From an uncultured Acetatifactor sp. (GTDB taxonomy: Bacteria; Bacillota; Clostridia; Lachnospirales; Lachnospiraceae): a stretch of 9,994 bases of DNA. Where the stretch lies: positions 1 through 9,994 of the forward strand of contig CANRMK010000059.1 of assembly GCA_947631715.1 (NCBI GenBank). Direction: 5' to 3'. This document shows, one piece after another, positions 1 to 8,000 of this stretch (the stretch's first letter is position 1; every line of letters starts with the position of its first letter). A program made the position numbers and the translations under genes. The notes beneath the pieces were generated by a model. It had not been told where the DNA came from and ran no database searches. It saw only the letters and a list, made by a program, of their open reading frames with translations.

Positions 1-1416
1 TTAAAAAAACTGGCGGCGGTGGCAGTGCCGGTGGCATTTCAGAATCTGCTTACCACGACTGCCAGCATGGTCGATACGATGATGGTTGCTCCGCTTGGCG
101 AGCTGTCCGTGGGAGCGCTTGGGCTGTGCGCACAGTTTTCTTCCCTGATGTTTTCCGGCTACTGGGGATTTTTCGGCGGCGGAATGCTGTTCATCTCCCA
201 GTACTGGGGTTCGCGGGAGGATGACGGGATCGAGCGTTCCTACGGGATGACATGGCTGTGCATGATGACGGTGGCCGCGATTTTCGGCTGTCTTGCGGTC
301 TTTGCGCCGGAGCTTGTGATGAAGGTCTACACGGACAAGACGGCGATACGGGAGATCGGCGTGCAGTACTTACATATCGTTGGGCTTGCCTATATCATGC
401 AGGTGTTCTCCATGGCGATGAGCTGTCTGCTGCGATCCACGGAGCGGGTCCGTATTCCCATGATCGCGTCCGTTGTGTCTGTGGCAACGAATCTTTTCTT
501 GAACTGGGTCTTTATCTACGGGCATCTCGGCGCCCCTGTCATGGGCATCCGCGGAGCAGCTCTGGCGACGACCTGTGCAGCGGCGGTCAATATGTTTACG
601 ATCTATCTGCTGGCATGGAAGAGCGAATATCCGTATCTTTTCCATGTGCGTGGGCATTTCCGATGGAGCCGTGTGCATCTGAAGAATTTTTTTAGGAAAT
701 GTTTTCCGATACTTTGCAATGAAATACTGGTGGGGATCGGTAACATGGTGATCAATATCACTCTGGGACGTCAGCCGGAGCATGTGATCGCGGCGGTTGC
801 CGTTTTCCGTACACTGGAAGGTCTGATCATCGGGTTTTTCTCAGGATTTTCCAATGCCTCCTCTGTATTGGTGGGAAAATGTGTGGGCGCCGGGGAGCTT
901 ACTACGGCGTATGAACGCGCCAGGCGGCTCGTATACCTGTGCAGCGGCGTGATCTTATCGGCAAATCTTATCCTGTTTGCTGTGCACCGGCCGATTCTGA
1001 CCCATATGAGTCTGTCGGGTGCATCCTATGACGCGGGAGTACGGATGATGCTGATTTACGGCGTGGTTTCTGTGATCCGCATGGGCAACTGGATTCAGAA
1101 CGACACCTACCGAGCGGCGGGGGATGCGGTCTATGGGACGGTGCTTGAGATCGTCTTTATGTATGTGCTGATGCTGCCGTGTGTGCTGATATCGGGTTTT
1201 GTCCTGCATCTGCCGTACTGGGCGATCTTTCTGTGCTGCTATATTGACGAGCCCATCCGGTATGTGCTGATGCAGATCCATTTATATTCCGGGAAATGGG
1301 TGAAGCCGATCACGGAGAACGGGAAAACGGCGCTGCCGGAGTTCATGGCTGAACGGGAAAGATGCAGGAACATCCGTCAAGAAGCGGAGCAGCGCCAACA
1401 CGGCGGGAAAATATAA
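1..1416 (+). CDS. MATE family efflux transporter (5' end cut by window edge)
   Basis: Integral membrane antiporter expected to export drugs or organic cations using a Na+ or H+ gradient. The reading frame is open from base 1 (Leu-Lys-Lys-Leu-Ala-Ala before the GTG at 19), and those residues look like the usual MATE N-terminus, so the GTG at 19 is not the start. The true start lies a few codons left of the window. The 471 visible residues are near full family length (about 440-470). Family signatures are QNLLTTTASMVDTMMV at about residues 13-28, CLLRSTERVRIP at about 142-153, then NLFLNWVFIYG (164-174) and MGIRGAALATT (181-191), the standard end of the first six-helix half. The second half follows the same pattern with repeated hydrophobic segments to about residue 425, then a hydrophilic tail of roughly 40 residues. 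The substrate cannot be read from sequence. The next gene has its own promoter 8 bases after this stop, so they are probably separate units. Confidence 0.93.
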   Translation, partial: LKKLAAVAVPVAFQNLLTTTASMVDTMMVAPLGELSVGALGLCAQFSSLMFSGYWGFFGGGMLFISQYWGSREDDGIERSYGMTWLCMMTVAAIFGCLAVFAPELVMKVYTDKTAIREIGVQYLHIVGLAYIMQVFSMAMSCLLRSTERVRIPMIASVVSVATNLFLNWVFIYGHLGAPVMGIRGAALATTCAAAVNMFTIYLLAWKSEYPYLFHVRGHFRWSRVHLKNFFRKCFPILCNEILVGIGNMVINITLGRQPEHVIAAVAVFRTLEGLIIGFFSGFSNASSVLVGKCVGAGELTTAYERARRLVYLCSGVILSANLILFAVHRPILTHMSLSGASYDAGVRMMLIYGVVSVIRMGNWIQNDTYRAAGDAVYGTVLEIVFMYVLMLPCVLISGFVLHLPYWAIFLCCYIDEPIRYVLMQIHLYSGKWVKPITENGKTALPEFMAERERCRNIRQEAEQRQHGGKI

Positions 1417-1423
1417 GTCAGTG

Positions 1424-1452
1424 TTGAAGGCACGATCTGGTGGGAGTATAAT
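1424..1452 (+). promoter_or_regulatory. Sigma-A-type promoter for the LprI-like lipoprotein gene
   Basis: A TTGAAG -35 box (1424-1429) is followed by exactly 17 bases and a perfect TATAAT -10 box (1447-1452). The predicted transcription start is near 1459, giving a leader of about 50 bases before the ATG at 1511. The -35 box begins only 8 bases after the MATE stop codon. The boxes are read directly from the sequence; activity is inferred. Confidence 0.75.
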
Positions 1453-1461
1453 ACCTGTGAA

Positions 1462-1481
1462 TCAAAAATCAGTATTTTTGA
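1462..1481 (+). promoter_or_regulatory. Perfect 8-bp inverted repeat at the predicted RNA 5' end
   Basis: TCAAAAAT (1462-1469) and ATTTTTGA (1474-1481) are exact reverse complements around a CAGT loop. The repeat begins about 3 bases after the predicted start of transcription. It could be a 5' stabilising hairpin in the messenger or a protein-binding operator. It is not a good terminator for the MATE gene: the stem has a single G-C pair and no long U run follows. Confidence 0.5.
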
Positions 1482-1491
1482 AGAACCTATC

Positions 1492-1499
1492 AGAGGAGG
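1492..1499 (+). promoter_or_regulatory. Ribosome binding site that sets the lipoprotein start
   Basis: AGAGGAGG is a near-perfect anti-16S match. It lies 11 bases before the ATG at 1511, which opens a clear lipoprotein signal peptide. The nearer ATG at 1503 is out of frame and stops after three codons. The GTG at 1421 is in frame but lies upstream of the promoter -10 box. The site therefore selects 1511. Confidence 0.85.
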
Positions 1500-1510
1500 C
1501 ACATGTTATC

Positions 1511-2557
1511 ATGAAAAAAAGATCGGTCATTTTACTCGCGGGCTGTGTTCTGTTTTGCCTGACTGCCTGTTCGTCTGGCGAAGACAACGTACCGTCATTG
1601 CAGATACAGAAAGTGACCCAGACACAGGAGGCTGCATTGCAGGAAAGCAGTGAGGCGGAAAAAGGGACGTCTGCTGTGGGAGAACAGACAGAGGGAGCCC
1701 TTTCGGGAACCCCGGCAGCGGAGAACCCGTCCACAAAAGCAGAGCAGGAAACCAGCGGCGAAAACAGGGAAAGCGAATGGAATGATGCACTGGAAGTGGA
1801 TTTTACACATGACTATTCGGAGGATATCAAGGCGGACATTGATTACGTGGTATCAACTTCAACTTCCCTGCAAAATGAGCTGGAGAATGTAGAGACGATC
1901 AGCCAGAAGTACGATCTGCTGGCTGAGAAAGCCCAGAGCCAGAGCGAAATGAACACATCCTCCAAGTGGCTTTTCGTCATATGGGACACGGAATTAAATA
2001 ACCTGTGGAGCAGATTCAGCAATGCCGCCGATCAGCAGACAAAAGAGAAGTTCCTTGCAGATCAGAGGAACTGGATAGACATGAAGGACGAAGCGGTCAC
2101 GGAGAGCATCGGATCCAGCGAGGAGAGCGGCAGCATATATCCGCTGCTTGCAAACGCTTTCCTGGAAGAGATTACTAAGGACAGGGCTTATGTCATTGCC
2201 AATGAGCTGGCGGAGATAAAAGGCGAGTCCTTTGCCATGCCTGAAAAGTCAAAGTATGGCCTGTTTGCAGACAATCAGGGGACAGGAGATATCTACAGTT
2301 CTCTGAGTATCCGTCAGGGGGAATCGGGAGACGATGAAGCCGTTGTCTCTATTTACAGATTGGGGGAAATTGCAGGAACCTTTGTTGACAATGGAAATGG
2401 GGAACTGTCCTTTACATCCATGGATGCAGATGACAGAATTGTAAAGGGAATCATAAAAATCAACGGCTGGGACGGCGCAAGCTTTACAGTCACGGAAGCG
2501 CCGGAAACGTACTATCTCCGCGCAGGGGATGAATTTCTTTTCCCGTTTGCATTTTGA
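1511..2557 (+). CDS. Lipoprotein with LprI-like (DUF1311) domain
   Basis: Predicted 348-residue surface lipoprotein. Residues 1-20 form a short signal peptide (MKKRS, hydrophobic core) ending in lipobox LTAC, so Cys20 would be lipidated. Residues 21 to about 95 are a Ser/Glu/Thr-rich low-complexity linker, as expected for crossing the cell wall. Residues about 115-235 are helical and fit the LprI/DUF1311 pattern: WDTELNNLW (158-166), then ADQRNWIDMKDEA around 183-195, the family QRxWxxxRD-type core, and DRAYVIANEL near 224. The mature protein has no cysteine besides the lipid anchor, whereas many LprI domains carry a conserved pair. Residues about 245-348 are a beta-rich region with many Gly and Asp turns that I cannot assign. 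Some LprI proteins are reported to inhibit lysozyme; whether this one does is unknown. The start is supported by the promoter at 1424-1452 and the ribosome site at 1492-1499. Confidence 0.85.
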   Translation: MKKRSVILLAGCVLFCLTACSSGEDNVPSLQIQKVTQTQEAALQESSEAEKGTSAVGEQTEGALSGTPAAENPSTKAEQETSGENRESEWNDALEVDFTHDYSEDIKADIDYVVSTSTSLQNELENVETISQKYDLLAEKAQSQSEMNTSSKWLFVIWDTELNNLWSRFSNAADQQTKEKFLADQRNWIDMKDEAVTESIGSSEESGSIYPLLANAFLEEITKDRAYVIANELAEIKGESFAMPEKSKYGLFADNQGTGDIYSSLSIRQGESGDDEAVVSIYRLGEIAGTFVDNGNGELSFTSMDADDRIVKGIIKINGWDGASFTVTEAPETYYLRAGDEFLFPFAF

Positions 2558-2668
2558 CAGGCGCTCACTACAAATATGCCCGCAGGGCTGAGAGCTGAAG
2601 CTGCATAAGCCATGAAAACACAGCGTCCAAATGTCAAATGTAAAATTAGGGAAGCGAGGGCCTGGAAC
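2558..2668 (+). other. Intergenic leader between the two lipoprotein genes
   Basis: This 111-base gap has no convincing terminator; the best hairpin, GCCC/GGGC at 2578-2588, has only four pairs and no T run. An exact TTGACA (2554-2559) overlaps the upstream stop codon, but the best -10 match, TATGCC at 2575-2580, is poor and only 15 bases away. A tandem heptamer lies at 2628-2641, and a modest GAGGG ribosome site (2656-2660) sits 8 bases before the ATG at 2669. The downstream gene may be read through from 1424 or use a weak local promoter. Confidence 0.4.
2628..2641 (+). repeat. Tandem CAAATGT heptamer (two copies)
   Basis: CAAATGT occurs twice back to back (2628-2634 and 2635-2641), directly upstream of the ribosome site of the solute-binding lipoprotein gene. 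The repeat is exact, but at this length it may be chance. If the upstream ATG at 2612 were used it would fall inside coding sequence. Confidence 0.45.
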
Positions 2669-4951
2669 ATGTCAAAAGGCAAATATATCTGTGGGGTGTT
2701 CGCAGCAGCGCTGTGCTTCTTAAGCGCCTGTGCAGTCTCTGAAAGCGGCGCAGATACAGATCCTGACGGCGCAGAGAGGAATTCTGTGCAGGCGGAAAGG
2801 GAGGAGGAGTCTGCGTCCGGTGCGCAGTATGCCTATTCCGGCGTGATCGTGGATCTTGCAGAGGACAGCAGCCTGGGGATTCCGGCGGGCAGCGATGTGG
2901 CGGTCCATGACATGGCGGGACAGGGAGAGAAAGTGTATGTCCTGCTGGAAGTAAGGAAATGGGGCCAGGAGCCGGAGGATCCCACACAGAAAACGGAATA
3001 CACAAGTTATTATCAGGTATTTTCCTGCATGGCGGACGGGAGTGGGACGGCAGTATCGGAAAAGATCTGTCTGCCGGAGAGCGAAGGATATGTGGAGGAT
3101 CTGCAGGTATCGGAAGATGGCTGTGTGGCCGCATTGTTCTATCCCGATACAGGGGAAAATGTAAGTCTGTTGTTCTGGGACGCCTTTCAGGATATTCATT
3201 GGGAAAAACAGGCTGCGGCGGGAGGATCTCTGTTCTTATGGCAAGATGGCTTTGTCCTGCTTGCCGGAAAGGGGGAAGAACGAGAGATACTTTATTATGA
3301 TTCCCGGGGAGAACTGACGGACAGGGTACAGGCGGACGGAGGTGTATTTGACGGCTTCCTGAACTGTTACTTGTTGCCGGACGGCCGGTTCCTTGTGATC
3401 GCATCGGATCAGGAAGGAGAGTCGTATGCAGAATGGTACGATCCAAGAACAGGCGGGCAGGAGAGACAGGCGCTGCCGGATATTATCGGCCGATATCAGA
3501 CTTTTCGGGGAACCACGGCCGATATCCTGCTGTGTGACTCCGCAGGGGTCTATCAGCTGGAGCCGGACGGGGACGGGCTTACGGAGCTGTTTTCCTATGT
3601 AGACGCAGATCTGGACATTGACGGGTTCCAGACGGTATATCAGATAGACGGGAAACGCCTGGCGGGAGTTTTTTCTGACGGCGGTGTACAAAAGCTGGGA
3701 CTGTTCGAGCGCATCCAAGTGCCGGAAGAGCAGCAAAAGCAGATCGTGGTACTGGGTGTGACAGAGGAGCTGAACGCAGGGTTAAGGAGACAGATCCTGG
3801 CTTTTAACCGGGAAAGCAGCCGGTACCGGATCAGCATAAAACAGTATATTTCCTACAACGAAGAGTTAAATGCCATAGCGCAGTTAAATACGGATATCCT
3901 GTCGGGGAACATGCCCGATGTACTCCTGGTCGATGAGAAGATGCCCCTCCAGAGTTATCTTCGGAAAGGTCTGCTGGCCGATGTGGGAAAGCTGATAGAG
4001 GAGGATGCGGAGCTGGATAGCGCACAGCTTATGGAGAATGTGCTGGACGCTTATCGGGTGGACGGGACCCTGTATTATGTGATCCCTGCCTTTTGTGTGG
4101 ACACACTTGTGGCAAAGCAGTCCAAGGTGGAGGACAGGAGAGGCTGGAATCGGGACGAATTTACTGCGGTGCTGTCAGACCTTCCCCAGGGAACGGAAAT
4201 GCTGTCCGAAACCTCCAGATACGATTATCTGAGGGATTACATGAGGGTGTGCGGCAGGGAGTATGTGGATATCGGCCAGGGGGAATGCGATTTTCGGACG
4301 GAGGACTTTGTATCCATGCTTCAGTTTGCCGGGACGCTCCCGGAGCATGTGGAGGAGTTGGACAGGGATGAGAACAATTTTGATTCCCGGTACCTGGAGG
4401 ATCGGACGCTGCTTTTGCCGGTCACGATCCGGGCACTGTGGGATCCGGCTGTCTGGATCTATGGCTGTATGGGGGAGGATATCGCCTATGTGGGATATCC
4501 TGCCGAAAGCCGGGAGGGCTCCTGTATCCGTGCCTGCGAGGTGAGCTTTGTGCTGTCCCAAAAGAGCGGCAGTCTGGACGGAGCCTGGGAATTTGCAAGA
4601 TCTTTTCTGACGGAGGATTTCCAGAGGGACAGGCTGCATGAAATATTGGAGGAAGGCGGGCTTCCGATCAGAAAGGATATTTTTGAAGAGAGGGCGCAGC
4701 GGGCTGCCACGCAGGAGGGATATTGTTTTATCAACGATGAATTTACCCCGATTCCGCCCATGACCCAGGAACAGATCGACAGGACGGTCGATTTTATTGA
4801 GGATCTGAAAAATCCGGTCTTTGAGGACGAGGTGATCGGGAATATCATCTATGAAGAGGCGGAAAGCTTTTTTCAGGGCCAGAAGACTGGGGAAGAGGTG
4901 GCGGACCTGATCCAGAACAGGGTGCAGCTTTACCTGGACGAAAGGATGTAA
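2669..4951 (+). CDS. Large lipoprotein: propeller-like domain fused to extracellular solute-binding protein
   Basis: Predicted 760-residue membrane-anchored binding protein. Start ATG 2669 is chosen because it opens a clean signal peptide ending in lipobox LSAC (Cys21) with GAGGG 8 bases upstream. The in-frame ATG at 2612 would add 19 charged residues ahead of the signal peptide and has a poor ribosome site. After an acidic linker, residues about 50-355 are a beta-rich region with repeated strand-turn units (for example LLPDGRFLVIASD, KRLAGVFSDGGVQKLGLF), which I read as propeller-like. Residues about 358-755 match family-1 extracellular solute-binding proteins: opening strand IVVLGV near 359, LNTDILSGNMPDVLLVD with MPD at 415-417, then a GLLADVGKLIEED-type segment, VDGTLYYVIPAF, and a C-terminal helical region. 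Such proteins normally deliver oligosaccharides to an ABC permease, but none is encoded here. The GH115 gene 100 bases downstream suggests a xylan-derived ligand; this is inference. An alternative is a sensory or scaffold role, given the fusion. Confidence 0.82.
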   Translation: MSKGKYICGVFAAALCFLSACAVSESGADTDPDGAERNSVQAEREEESASGAQYAYSGVIVDLAEDSSLGIPAGSDVAVHDMAGQGEKVYVLLEVRKWGQEPEDPTQKTEYTSYYQVFSCMADGSGTAVSEKICLPESEGYVEDLQVSEDGCVAALFYPDTGENVSLLFWDAFQDIHWEKQAAAGGSLFLWQDGFVLLAGKGEEREILYYDSRGELTDRVQADGGVFDGFLNCYLLPDGRFLVIASDQEGESYAEWYDPRTGGQERQALPDIIGRYQTFRGTTADILLCDSAGVYQLEPDGDGLTELFSYVDADLDIDGFQTVYQIDGKRLAGVFSDGGVQKLGLFERIQVPEEQQKQIVVLGVTEELNAGLRRQILAFNRESSRYRISIKQYISYNEELNAIAQLNTDILSGNMPDVLLVDEKMPLQSYLRKGLLADVGKLIEEDAELDSAQLMENVLDAYRVDGTLYYVIPAFCVDTLVAKQSKVEDRRGWNRDEFTAVLSDLPQGTEMLSETSRYDYLRDYMRVCGREYVDIGQGECDFRTEDFVSMLQFAGTLPEHVEELDRDENNFDSRYLEDRTLLLPVTIRALWDPAVWIYGCMGEDIAYVGYPAESREGSCIRACEVSFVLSQKSGSLDGAWEFARSFLTEDFQRDRLHEILEEGGLPIRKDIFEERAQRAATQEGYCFINDEFTPIPPMTQEQIDRTVDFIEDLKNPVFEDEVIGNIIYEEAESFFQGQKTGEEVADLIQNRVQLYLDERM

Positions 4952-4965
4952 GGGGGATTCTATAA

Positions 4966-4986
4966 AGCATATTTTCAACATATGCT
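4966..4986 (+). promoter_or_regulatory. Perfect palindrome in the GH115 leader (candidate operator)
   Basis: AGCATAT (4966-4972) and ATATGCT (4980-4986) are exact reverse complements separated by 7 bases. A direct repeat ATATTTTC (4969-4976 and 4987-4994), offset by 18 bases, runs through it. The palindrome overlaps the position where RNA polymerase would sit for the extended -10 at 4983-4991, which suits a repressor operator for the carbohydrate gene. The AT-rich stem with two G-C pairs makes a terminator less likely. No regulator gene is in the window to match it. Confidence 0.4.
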
Positions 4987-4991
4987 ATATT
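4983..4991 (+). promoter_or_regulatory. Candidate extended -10 promoter for GH115
   Basis: TGCTATATT fits an extended -10 (TGn followed by TATATT, five of six consensus bases). No good -35 box stands 16-18 bases upstream, so recognition would depend on the TG extension or on an activator. The predicted start is near 4998, giving a leader of about 50 bases to the ATG at 5052. Read-through from the solute-binding gene is equally possible. Confidence 0.3.
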
Positions 4992-5051
4992 TTCTTCAAA
5001 AGTGCGGAACGTGATCGAACGCCGCAGCGCGGAGGCATAACGGAGAGGACA

Positions 5052-8000
5052 ATGGAATTTCGGATAAGCAGGGGAAAAGGCTGCAGGATAGAGCTGGGGG
5101 AAAGGGAATCGGAGGCGGTGCGGATCGCCGCGAAAAATCTGCAGGGTGACCTGGAAAAGGTCTTTGGAGACGGCGGAAAGGGAAATCCGGAGGAGAACCT
5201 GATCAGGATAGAGACCGGGGCCTGGCCGGGAAGCCACGCGGAGGCGTACAGGCTCAGCGTCCGTTCGGGAGTGCTGTATATCACCGGATCGGACAGACGC
5301 GGCACCGTTTACGGTATCTATGAACTGTCCGAAATGCTGGGAGTATCGCCCTGGTATTTCTGGGCGGATGTGCCGGTAAAGGAAAAGGAGAGCTTCTCTC
5401 TGCCGGAGGGCTTTGAAAGATCCGACTACCCTGCGGTGGAATACAGAGGGATCTTTATCAATGACGAGGAGGAGCTGGACCGCTGGGCCAGGGCCCATAT
5501 GGGGGAGGAGACTATCGGTGTCAGGACCTATGAAAAGATATTTGAACTGCTCTTAAGGCTGAAAGCGAACTATATCTGGCCTGCCATGCATGTGAATTCC
5601 TTTAATATGCGGCGGGAGAACGGAGCTTTGGCGGATCGGATGGGGATCGTGGTGGGGACGTCCCACTGCGACATGCTCATGCGCTCCAACAACAGGGAAT
5701 GGCTGCCGTGGCTGAAGCGGAAAGGGTACGAGGGGGCTGAGTACGATTACTCTGTCCCCGGAAAGAACAGAGAGATCCTGAAAGAGTACTGGCGGGAAAG
5801 CGTGGAGCAGAACCGGGAATTCGAGGTCTGCTATACCCTGGGAATGCGCGGGATCCACGATTCCGGCTTTGAGACCAGGCAGCTGTCCGGCCTGTCCGGG
5901 GAGGCGTTAGAGGCGGCTAAGACCGACCTTTTACAGAAAGTCATGGCGGACCAGCGCCAGATCCTGCGGGAGACGCTGGGGCACGACACCATGATGACAT
6001 TTATCCCCTACAAGGAGGTGCTGAAGCTCTATGACGGAGGCCTTGAGATCCCGGAGGATATCACCCTGGTCTGGGCCAACGACAATTACGGATATATCCG
6101 CCGCTATCCCTCTGACAGAGAGAGGGACAGAAAGGGCGGGAACGGCATCTATTACCACAATTCCTACTGGGCCCCGCCGGGCATGTCCTATGTGTTCCTC
6201 TGCTCCATACCGTTAGCCCACACGGCCCATGAGCTGCGGAAAGCGTATGCGGAGGGCATTCGGAAGCTGTGGGTCTTGAATGTGGGGGCGCTTAAGCCCT
6301 TAGAGCAGGAAACGGAATTTTTCCTGCGGCTTGCCTGGGAGATCGGAAAGGAGAACGACTCTACCCTGGATACGGAGGCGTACACGGCCCGGTGGATCGA
6401 CAAGAACTTTTCCGGTGGGATCGGCGGCGAGACGGCGCGGCTTTTGAACGGCTTTTCCCAGCTTACCAATGTGCGGAAGCTGGAAATGATGGATTATGAC
6501 GCCTTTTCCCAGCAGGCGTATGGGGATGAGGCTGTGAGCCGTATCCACAGATACGAAGAACTGTTCTCCAGGGGAAATGCGCTGTACCGAAAGCTGCCCT
6601 TGGAGGAAAGGGACGCCTTTTTCCAGCTGGTCCTCATGCGGATCCATGCGGGATATTTTACGAATCTGGCCTGGTATTACGGGGACAGGAGCACATACGC
6701 CTGGGAGGCGGGCCTGCCGTGGGCGGCGGATCGGTATGCGGCGCTGGCGCGGCGGCTGGAGGATGTCCGCAGACGGATGCTCTTGTATTACAACAAGCGC
6801 ATGGGGGGAGGAAAATGGGATGGGATCTTAGATCCGGAGGGATTTCCGCCCCCCAGGGCCGCTATGCTTCCCGTCTGCACACCCTCTCTGGGGACTGCCG
6901 GGAAACCCGGAGTGAAGATCGCTCTTTGGAACGGCGGGGAAAGGCTGTCCTTTGCAAAGCCGGGAACAAAGTGGCTGGAGCTGGGAAATACCGGAAGGAC
7001 GGCGGTAAAGTATGAGCTCTCCGCTCCCGGGTGGGTGAGGCTTTCTCAAAGCGCCGGCATGCTGGAAGCGCAAGAGCGGATACTGGTGAGCGCGGAGGAT
7101 ACTGCAAAGGTCAGAAGCGGTCTTATAGCAGTGCGCTGGGAAACGGCGGACGGGGCCGAGGCGGGAGAGCACAGGATCCCCGTGGAGACTGCAGGGCCTG
7201 TGTGCGTCTGCGGAAGCGTGGAAGAGGACGGCATTGTGTCCGTGGAGGCGGAGGATACGGAATCGCCCGTGTCCGGAGAGATAACGGCTTCGGGGAGTGC
7301 CGGGCTTTCGGCTTTCAGGCTGATCCCCTGGCTTGGCAGGGACAGGGGCAGCCTTGCGGAGGCATGTCTGGACGCAGACCCTGACGGATACCTCTGCGCT
7401 CCGGCATCGCCCGGAAAAGAGAAAATAAGAGAAACGCTGCCGCAGCCTCTGTGCTATCCTGTGACATTCTCCTCATCGGGACAGTTTCTTCTGGAGGTGC
7501 ACAGATTTCCATCGCTGAATACCACAGGGCGTATCCGGATCGGCATATCCGTGGACGATGGCTCGGTTCAGATCCTGGAATCCGCGTCAAGCGATGAGCA
7601 CAGGGGGACGTGGCGGGAGAATGTCCGAAATGAGGTGGACAGGCTGTATCTGCGGCTGCCTTTTCTGGAGGCGGGAATCCACAGAATCTGTTTCTGGCCT
7701 GTAGACCGTTACTTTGCGTTCAGCAGATTTGTAATCTATACGGACCGGCGGAAAGAGAATAATCTGGCGGGATACAGGGGGGAGCAGGCGCTTCCCAGGC
7801 CCTTTGACCCGGAGGCCTTTGCGGAGGAATTTTACGGCGCGATCCCGCTTGCGCCCAGACCTGTGGAATATGCCCGGGTCAGGGAGGAGAAAGACGATCT
7901 GGGGAAAACGAGCCTGATCCTGCAGGCGCAGAACTATGCAGAACAGATCCGGCCCGAGTATTATTGCCGCAGGGGAATGAGCCTGCCAGGGGAGCAGGAC

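Noticed and set aside
1421..1510. In-frame GTG at 1421 as a longer start for the LprI-like lipoprotein
   Set aside because: It lies upstream of the predicted promoter -10 box, has no ribosome site, and would put 30 residues before an otherwise perfect lipoprotein signal peptide.
2612..2668. In-frame ATG at 2612 as the start of the solute-binding lipoprotein
   Set aside because: It would add 19 mostly polar and basic residues before the signal peptide, and no good ribosome site precedes it; 2669 has both. Not fully excluded.
2646..3446. 266-codon minus-strand open frame inside the solute-binding gene
   Set aside because: It is opposite a well-supported gene, rich in Pro, Arg and His as expected of antisense shadows in GC-rich DNA, and has no recognisable domain.
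4966..4994. Palindrome plus T-rich stretch as a terminator for the solute-binding gene
   Set aside because: The stem has only two G-C pairs and the following tract is interrupted, so termination would be weak; an operator reading is preferred but unproven.
5004..5032. GC-rich inverted repeats ahead of the GH115 start as a riboswitch or attenuator
   Set aside because: Only four-pair stems (GCGG/CCGC, CCGC/GCGG) can be drawn and they match no known riboswitch core; likely chance in GC-rich sequence.
4175..5498. Minus-strand open frames of 268 and 217 codons around the GH115 leader
   Set aside because: Both are opposite strong coding regions, have shadow-like composition and show no domain or membrane pattern.
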